A stretch of DNA of 64,000 bases from the NCBI GenBank assembly GCA_021828195.1, contig JAKASQ010000001.1:233202-297201 (forward strand), given 5' to 3'. Below, in pieces: positions 59,065 through 64,000 of this stretch. Source of the DNA: Thermoplasmata archaeon (GTDB lineage Archaea > Thermoplasmatota > Thermoplasmata > Lutacidiplasmatales > UBA184). Under the pieces are notes generated by a model. It saw nothing but the letters and a program-made list of their open reading frames with translations, was not told the origin of the DNA and ran no database searches. Positions within the stretch are counted from its first letter, which is position 1, and each line of letters begins with the position of its first letter. Made by a program: the position numbers and the translations under genes.

Positions 59065-59196
59065 CGATACAGAGTTCAGTATGCGCTGGACAAGCTGAAG
59101 ACGGCGAACGCGACGGCGGTGGAGGTGCTGCTGACGTTCTTGGTGAGCCACCGGATTAGCAACCTGAACAGACACGTAACGGAAGCCCGGCGGAAG
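59065..59196 (+). pseudogene. truncated helical gene fragment ending at R1 copy H
   Basis: A protein-like stretch (YALDKLKTANATAVEVLLTF, then VSHRISNLNRHVTEARRKFG) with the look of a helix-turn-helix domain runs directly into R1 copy H. Start and end are missing, so it is a gene fragment rather than a gene. It follows the preceding gene's stop in the same frame. Confidence 0.35.
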
Positions 59197-59251
59197 TTCG
59201 GGGGCATGTTGCCCATCAGCGTCTCCGTAAGCCCGTCAGGCGGATACCCGC
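59197..59251 (+). repeat. partial R1 repeat, copy H
   Basis: About 55 bp matching the 3' third of R1 (CGGGGGCATGTTGCCCATC through GGCGGATACCCGC). Stem 4 is GCGG-ATAC-CCGC. It joins the 3'-truncated gene fragment on its left to the 3'-truncated methyltransferase on its right. Confidence 0.7.
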
Positions 59252-59601
59252 TCCATGACCCCGGTAAAGAGGATCCACTCATACCCGCCGGGCATCGCCC
59301 GGAACGGATCCGCATCGGCGAGGTTCACGGCGAAGAACCGTTCAACGCCATGGCTTCGCAGGCTCTCCTGATGGGCGGGCGACGGCAATGCGAAGTCGGC
59401 GTAATGGAAGACACCCCCGTAGGGCGCATGCATCGCGACGCACAGGTTCCCGATTCCGGCACCCACATCCAAGATCGTCGCGTCGGGGGTGGGATCCACG
59501 AAATCAAGCAGCGGCAGGTAGCGACGCCGGTTGAACCGTTGGCGTGGGAGTTCGCTCGGTGGGAGCCCGATGCGGCTCCAGAACTCCTCGAGCGTCCGCA
59601 T
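59236..59601 (-). pseudogene. 3'-truncated SAM methyltransferase
   Basis: From ATG 59601: MRTLEEFWSRIGLPP, then ATILDVGAGIGNLCVAMHAP (motif I), HYADFALPSPAHQESLRSHG, and YEWILFTGVMERVSA, where the last four residues come from R1 copy H and the frame stops. About half of a normal methyltransferase is present. A TATA-like GGATATG about 29 bp before the ATG suggests the promoter is intact, so the gene was functional before truncation. Confidence 0.65.
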
Positions 59602-59749
59602 CGTCGCACCGGCCCGCTCGGAAGTCATATCCTTCGGCTCCGGAAGGCGAACGGGTCGGGGAGGAGTTCGCCCACGACGTGAGGTCCCGGGATTCATGAG
59701 ATCGATGGGACGACGGGGGATTCCCACCCGACCCGGCAAGGCGTCGGCA

Positions 59750-60352
59750 TCAAGTTCTGGACCTTCCCGTCCCGGACCTCGGGGATCCGGGGCGACGACG
59801 TAAGGAGGGCCGCAGAAGCCGGCGGAGTTGATCCGAGGCCTCCGCCCCGACCACGGGGAGGCCGGCCGCCTCCAGCTTTCCAATCTGCCGGAGCGCGGAA
59901 GCCTGGTCCCAGTAGATGTGCTCGTAGTCCACCCGGCCGTCTCGGATGCCCACCACGGCTACGGTCGGCAGGGAGACCCGGCGGAAGGTGGGGGCGATTC
60001 CCGGGAAGATGAAGTCCATGACCCGATCGTGGGTGAATTCGAGGATGAACTCGTCGACCACCCGATCCGGGGAGACGGTACGGGAGAGGAGTTCGAGACG
60101 GATGTCGGCCGGGAGGTGCGGGATGAAGTGGTGGGTGTAGAACCGGCGGATCTCCGCCCGGCCCGCCCCTCCCGCCAGGGTCGGGATGTGGAGGTTGTGA
60201 GGTCGGCGGGTCATGGTGCGCATCGTCGCGTCCACATCGTGGGCGGCGAACTCGGCGCTCGTGTGGGCGTCCCACGCCGTGGTGGGGGAAAGGGTTCGGG
60301 GCCGCCGGGAACCCCCCCGGCGACGCGGCGAGGAGGGGCTCCTTCGGGGCAT
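59750..60352 (-). CDS. SnoaL/NTF2-like protein
   Basis: 200 residues. The central part has the SnoaL polyketide-cyclase-like pattern: AWDAHTSAEFAAHDVDATMRTM, a loop, GRAEIRRFYTHHFIPHLPADI, then strands LELLSRTVSPDRVVDEFILEF and LPTVAVVGIRDGRVDYEHIYWD. Such proteins are small enzymes or ligand binders with a cone-shaped pocket. The start at ATG 60352 leaves a basic, low-complexity N-terminus (about 25 residues) and an Arg-rich C-terminus, neither conserved in the family. R2 copy 4 lies 3 bp upstream. Confidence 0.72.
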   Translation of the reverse strand: MPRRSPSSPRRRGGSRRPRTLSPTTAWDAHTSAEFAAHDVDATMRTMTRRPHNLHIPTLAGGAGRAEIRRFYTHHFIPHLPADIRLELLSRTVSPDRVVDEFILEFTHDRVMDFIFPGIAPTFRRVSLPTVAVVGIRDGRVDYEHIYWDQASALRQIGKLEAAGLPVVGAEASDQLRRLLRPSLRRRPGSPRSGTGRSRT

Positions 60353-60354
60353 AC

Positions 60355-60433
60355 GGACACCATCTCGACCGAGCTGAAAGGGTCGGCGTACCAGGTTTAG
60401 GACGGTCCGGAGCGTCCTGTGGCCAAGCCGCCC
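60355..60433 (+). repeat. R2 repeat, copy 4
   Basis: The most diverged copy. The outer stem CTCGACC (60364-60370) and GGCCAAG (60421-60427) has two mismatches, but the inner stem is CCGA (60369-60372) with TCGG (60383-60386), another compensatory variant, and a third hairpin AGGAC/GTCCT is improved. It abuts the start codon of the SnoaL-like gene. Confidence 0.65.
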
Positions 60434-60544
60434 TTTCACGGCCCCTGGAACCGGGGCCGCCCGCCTTATGGGTGGCCTCGCGCCAGTAACCGGATGCCCG
60501 GTCTCGCCGTCGTCATGTAGACTGCTTCGACGTCGTGCTCAATC

Positions 60545-60970
60545 TCAGGGCGCAGATCGACCCACAATTTTCCCGTCGGCCGCACTCGCCGAACGAGCGA
60601 GCCGTACGAGCGGGCCATCCAACGGGACGACGACCGGGAGGTTCCGCAAGTGCTGGCGAGCAGCGACCCGCAGTTCGGGATCTCGTAGGCTGGGGTCGGT
60701 GATCCCTTCCTGCATCGCCTCCACCAAGGCGTGACGCAGCCACGCCGACGGGCGGCGTCGGATCCCCTGTTGACGGTAGAACTCGGTGACCCGATGAGCG
60801 AGTGCGTCCGGGGTCAGCGGTGAGGTGAGCCGACGGAGCTCCGGTCCCATGTGTGCATGAGCCCGCGCGAGAGCCTTGCCGAAGTCGCGATGACGAACCT
60901 TCCCATGTCGGGCCCACAAGCGGTGGAGGATGCGAAAGTAGGCGTCTCGCCGGCGGTCCCGAGGCCCCAA
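60545..60970 (-). CDS. hypothetical protein
   Basis: 141 residues, Arg-rich and helical: DRRRDAYFRILHRLWARHGK, RDFGKALARAHAHMGPELRR, LAHRVTEFYRQQGIRRRPS, RHALVEAMQEGITD. It looks like a small nucleic-acid-binding protein, but no family is recognised. The start is TTG at 60970; the ATG at codon 41 would give a shorter product. Confidence 0.45.
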   Translation of the reverse strand: MGPRDRRRDAYFRILHRLWARHGKVRHRDFGKALARAHAHMGPELRRLTSPLTPDALAHRVTEFYRQQGIRRRPSAWLRHALVEAMQEGITDPSLRDPELRVAARQHLRNLPVVVPLDGPLVRLARSASAADGKIVGRSAP

Positions 60971-61143
60971 GGTTTCCGATGGGCCGAGCGGAGAGGAATC
61001 AAAAGGTCAGGCCCGACAGCAAAATCCGCGAGAAGTTTCAGAATTCAGCAGCAAGACAAGCCTGAGGCCAGTAGGCACCTCAATCCTTAGCCTTCCTCAC
61101 TCGCCCCCTATGCTCTTCCCGGTGAAGGAGTATCATGACTGAT

Positions 61144-61449
61144 TCACCTGAATTCCGCACTTGGCAACCGGCCGCCTGACGTGACCTCTTGAGTTCTCGG
61201 GGGTTCCTGCGTGCCCCCTTTCCGATGGGGATTCCTGTTGAAGAGGGAAGCACCGCGGACGACTCGGTGCGTACCCCCGAACTTCCCCGTGAGTTGAGCG
61301 GGATTCCCTGACGGTGCCGGACCACTTTGACCCGAGTTCACCGTCTTCGGCGTCCGGAAGGTCTCCGTGAACCCGAGGAGGTCCCGGTAGAACCGGATGC
61401 CGGCGTCGATGTCTCGAGTGTATAGGTTGACGAGTCCGTCCGCAATCAT
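61144..61449 (-). pseudogene. truncated VOC/glyoxalase gene
   Basis: From ATG 61449 the frame begins MIADGLVNLYTRDIDAGIRF, the first beta-alpha unit of a VOC protein, then YRDLLGFTETFRTPKTV, and then turns into low-quality sequence (GPAPSGNPAQLTG and on) with no second half of the fold. A TATA-like AAGTTATCAAC lies about 30 bp before the ATG, so a promoter survives. It is a broken paralogue of the gene at 43972. Confidence 0.55.
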
Positions 61450-61599
61450 ACCGAGATGGCCGAGAGAGCCAGTCGGTTGATAACTTCCGCCCGGCCAACG
61501 GAGATCAACCCACCCTTTTGCGACATGGCACCAACTCGCTGCTTTCGGTCCGCACACCTATCGGTACAAGTGTATCCCACTCACCATGTGATAGCCGAT

Positions 61600-61671
61600 A
61601 GCCCCGGGCGGATTCGAACCGCCGTCGCCGGCTCCAAAGGCCAGCATGCTTGGCCACTACACCACGGGGCT
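61600..61671 (-). tRNA. tRNA-Gln (anticodon TTG)
   Basis: The minus strand folds as a cloverleaf of 72 nt: acceptor AGCCCCG with CGGGGCT, T-arm GGCGG-TTCGAAT-CCGCC, and an anticodon loop CTTTGGA reading TTG for Gln. CCA is not encoded. The upstream minus-strand TATA (GCTTATTATCGC, 61694-61705) has normal spacing for a stable RNA gene. Confidence 0.95.
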
Positions 61672-61693
61672 GCGACCGGCCCAGCGATGGCGT

Positions 61694-61705
61694 GCGATAA
61701 TAAGC
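61694..61705 (-). promoter_or_regulatory. TATA box of tRNA-Gln
   Basis: GCTTATTATCGC on the minus strand, about 28 bp before the tRNA 5' end. The same AT-rich patch (GCGATAATAAGC) reads forward towards pyruvate kinase and might serve both. Confidence 0.6.
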
Positions 61706-61787
61706 TAATGCGGCGCGAGCGCCGTCCCAAACCGCCGTACGTACTCGCGACCCGCGACCTTTGTACTCCTCTGGCCTACTCCGGGCT

Positions 61788-63299
61788 GTGCGGCGGACGA
61801 AGATCTTGGTCACGATTGGACCGGCCTCGTGCTCCACGGCGCAACTCGCGGGGCTCGTAGGGGCCGGCGCGGACTCTTTTCGCCTCAACTTTTCGCACGG
61901 GACCGACGCCGAACACCGCTCGTGGCTGGCTCGAATGCGTTCGGTTCGACAACGTCTCGGTCGCGAACTCCCGATCGTCGGGGACGTTCAGGGTCCCAAG
62001 ATGCGCATCGGCGCGCTTGCTTCGGAGCCGGTGCGACTGGTCGAGGGCGCATTCTGGACGCTCGATGAGTCGGACGGACCGGGCGATGCGCATCGTGTCG
62101 GTGCGCACGTACAGGGGTGGATCCGCTCGGCCCGCCCCGGTGACCCGATCCTCCTCGGCGACGGCGGGGTGGAACTGAGGGTCACGGGGGCCGATCGAAA
62201 GGGGATCCGGGCCCGCGTAGTCCACGGAGGACCGGTGCGCAGCCACGCGGGGCTCTTCCTCCCCCGGGCCCATCTGCGCACGAGCGTCCTCGGGCCGAAG
62301 GACGTGCACGACATCGGGATCGGTGTCGCGGGAGGCATCGATTTCCTCGCCGTGTCGTTCGTGAGGAACGCCGAGGATCTGCGCCTCGCCCGCTCGGCCC
62401 TGGACCGCCGGCCGGGGGGAGATCGAGTAGGTCTCATCGCCAAGATCGAACGCGCGGAGGCGCTCGATGCGATCGATGAGATCCTGCTCGCGTGCGACGC
62501 GATCATGGTCGCGAGAGGCGATCTCGGGGTCGAGGTCCCGCTCGAGCGCCTCGCCCTCGCGCAGAAGATGCTGGTGCGCAAGGCCAATCTCGCGGCTCGT
62601 CCGGTGATCGTGGCTACGCAGATGCTCCTGAGCATGGTCCACGCGCCCCGGCCCACACGGGCCGAAGCGACCGACGTCGCCAACGCCGTCCTCGATGGAG
62701 CGGACGCCGTCATGCTCTCCGAGGAAAGTGCGATCGGAGAGCATCCCGAGGACTCCGTGCGCTGGCTCGCCCGGATCGCCTCGGCGACCGAGGGGCAGAT
62801 TCCGACGGGCGTTCGCTCGGACGCCTCGGGATCCGCGCCCACGGAACCTACGACGGAGCGGGCGGTGGCGTTGGCCGCCGTGGAACTCGCCCACGCAGTC
62901 GACGCCCGAGCCATCCTCACCCCGACGCACTCCGGTCGGACCGCGACGCTCATCTCTTCGTTCCGACCCCGGGTGCCGATCGTCGCACTCTCGGCGGTCC
63001 CCGAAACGCGCCGTCGCCTCGGCCTCGTCTGGGGCGTTCAGAGCCGTGCGGTCCCCGCGCGCCTGTTGCTCACCGCGCTCCGGGGTCGCGCCGTTGCGAT
63101 CGCGCGGGAGCTCGGCCCGGGTCCCGCCGGCCGCGTGGTCTTGACGGCGGGCTATCCGGTCGAGGGCCGACCGACGAACCTCGTGACGATCGTCGATCCT
63201 ATCACCGGCCCTACGCGCGCGGCGCCGTTGCGTCGAGGTGGGCGTGATGCGCCGTCCCCAGGTCGGCGTAGAACAGCAACGGGAGGAACCCGATCGTGA
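61788..63299 (+). CDS. pyk: pyruvate kinase
   Basis: 503 residues. It converts phosphoenolpyruvate and ADP to pyruvate and ATP, the last step of glycolysis. Motifs: RRTKILVTIGPAS at the start (substrate loop), FRLNFSHG, GDVQGPKMRIG, the catalytic MVARGDLGVEVP, VIVATQMLLSMVHAPRPTRAEATDVANAVLDG (about 260-295) and the C-terminal domain with THSGRTATLIS. The GTG start at 61788 gives a standard N-terminus. The last 89 bp overlap the convergent transporter gene, an unusually long overlap that may reflect a C-terminal extension of Arg-rich sequence. Confidence 0.93.
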   Translation: MRRTKILVTIGPASCSTAQLAGLVGAGADSFRLNFSHGTDAEHRSWLARMRSVRQRLGRELPIVGDVQGPKMRIGALASEPVRLVEGAFWTLDESDGPGDAHRVGAHVQGWIRSARPGDPILLGDGGVELRVTGADRKGIRARVVHGGPVRSHAGLFLPRAHLRTSVLGPKDVHDIGIGVAGGIDFLAVSFVRNAEDLRLARSALDRRPGGDRVGLIAKIERAEALDAIDEILLACDAIMVARGDLGVEVPLERLALAQKMLVRKANLAARPVIVATQMLLSMVHAPRPTRAEATDVANAVLDGADAVMLSEESAIGEHPEDSVRWLARIASATEGQIPTGVRSDASGSAPTEPTTERAVALAAVELAHAVDARAILTPTHSGRTATLISSFRPRVPIVALSAVPETRRRLGLVWGVQSRAVPARLLLTALRGRAVAIARELGPGPAGRVVLTAGYPVEGRPTNLVTIVDPITGPTRAAPLRRGGRDAPSPGRRRTATGGTRS

Positions 63300-64000
63300 T
63301 CGCTCCGGCGAAGATCCAGGCGAGGACGTAGCCCCCGTACTCCGCGAGGTACCCGAACGCGATCGCGAGGCCGCTCCCCACGAACACCTGGATCGTGTTC
63401 AGCGAGGCGATCCCAAGCACGAGATGCTCGCCGCCCGTGTCCGGCATGTACGTCGGGATGAAGTACAGCACGGCGACCGCCACGCCATCGGCCAACCCCA
63501 CGTAGATGAACAGCGCCGCGACGGCGTAGAGGGGCAGGAACGGGATCGTCGCGATCACGACCCCGATCGTTGCGCTGCACAGGACCAGGAGGAAACGGTG
63601 TCGTCGGCTACCCTTCGCGAGCCATCCTCCCGCGATCCCTCCAGGGAAAGCGGCCACGACCACGAGCGCGGCGACGGCCGCAGTGATCCCGATCCCCCAG
63701 TCGGGGTGGACCTCGGCGCCGTACTGTACGAAGTACTGAGCGATGATGAACATCGACGCCCACAGACCGGCCAGGGCGAGCGATATCGCCCAGAGCGAAC
63801 GGGACCGGAACACCCGGACGGCCGCGCGCTGGATCTCGGCGAACGTGCCGACGACCCGTCGGACCGGTTCGAGGGGAAGGATCCACGCCGCGAACCCGGC
63901 GACGCCCAGCAGGACCAGGCCTCCCACGCCGAGCGTCCATTGCCAACCGATCACGGTTCCCAGAAGCGCCCCCCCGAAGAGCCCGATCGCGCCCCCGAGG
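63211..64000 (-). CDS. MFS transporter (partial, runs off the window edge)
   Basis: The frame encodes at least six membrane helices of the C-terminal half of a major-facilitator transporter. Beyond the right edge it continues, since the sequence at 63955-64000 reads GGAIGLFGGALLGTVIGW, a typical helix. The central loop has Arg/Lys residues (LEPVRRVVGTF) and the second half starts SLWAISLALAGLWASMF. Substrate unknown. The 3' end overlaps pyruvate kinase. Confidence 0.8.
   Translation of the reverse strand, partial: LGGAIGLFGGALLGTVIGWQWTLGVGGLVLLGVAGFAAWILPLEPVRRVVGTFAEIQRAAVRVFRSRSLWAISLALAGLWASMFIIAQYFVQYGAEVHPDWGIGITAAVAALVVVAAFPGGIAGGWLAKGSRRHRFLLVLCSATIGVVIATIPFLPLYAVAALFIYVGLADGVAVAVLYFIPTYMPDTGGEHLVLGIASLNTIQVFVGSGLAIAFGYLAEYGGYVLAWIFAGAITIGFLPLLFYADLGTAHHAHLDATAPRA

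Noticed and set aside
59065-59196. Ribosomal protein S15-like fragment
   Set aside because: The RIxNLxxH pattern is faintly similar, but the surrounding residues do not fit S15 and the piece is too short.

Overview
The window reads as a high-GC archaeal chromosome, most likely from an uncultivated Thermoplasmatota lineage. The basis is a transcription factor B gene, a tricorn-partner F1 proline iminopeptidase with the motif spacing of the Thermoplasma enzyme, a bacterio-opsin-activator type HTH regulator, TATA boxes placed about 25-30 bp before start codons (leaderless genes), and two large surface proteins built from 'TGLP' beta-domains that I associate with this phylum. The lineage call is inference; no rRNA gene is present.

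Region 1 (1-18600) is dense and conserved. It holds TFB, a small winged-helix regulator, a TMEM175-like channel, a histone-deacetylase-fold amidohydrolase, a YkgJ-type cysteine protein, the F1 peptidase, a CPA antiporter, an enoyl-CoA hydratase and a hemerythrin. Next comes the metabolic core, a tightly overlapped seven-gene operon at 10332-17415: oah, bcrB, two bcrA/bcrD-type ATPase subunits, bcrC, dch and had. Together these make a complete ATP-dependent (class I) benzoyl-CoA reductase plus the three enzymes that carry the dienoyl-CoA to ring cleavage. The opposite strand carries a bat-type regulator and a partner gene, convergent on had.

Region 2 (18600-40000) is accessory. It has small genes in both orientations, long non-coding stretches, decaying genes (a dead dual-specificity phosphatase), a RelE-type toxin-antitoxin pair with a palindromic operator, four SAM methyltransferases, zinc-ribbon membrane proteins, an amino-acid permease with a structured leader and a TGLP surface protein. 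A 142-bp structured repeat (R1) occurs here six times, mostly next to methyltransferase genes.

Region 3 (39400-43150) is a mercury-resistance operon: a MerA-like reductase, a CC-motif membrane transporter, a zinc-finger thioredoxin and a second CC-motif membrane protein, with an HxlR-type regulator divergent from it.

Region 4 (43300-61600) has secreted propeller and surface proteins, an FNR-FolE-RibD-like pterin operon divergent from an iron-sulfur SufR-like regulator, several truncated genes, two degenerate R1 copies, and a second structured repeat family (R2, about 75 bp, four copies) whose stems covary between copies.

Region 5 (61600-64000) returns to core genes: tRNA-Gln, pyruvate kinase and the end of an MFS transporter. 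The most notable content is the archaeal class I benzoyl-CoA reductase operon and the two uncharacterised structured repeat families.
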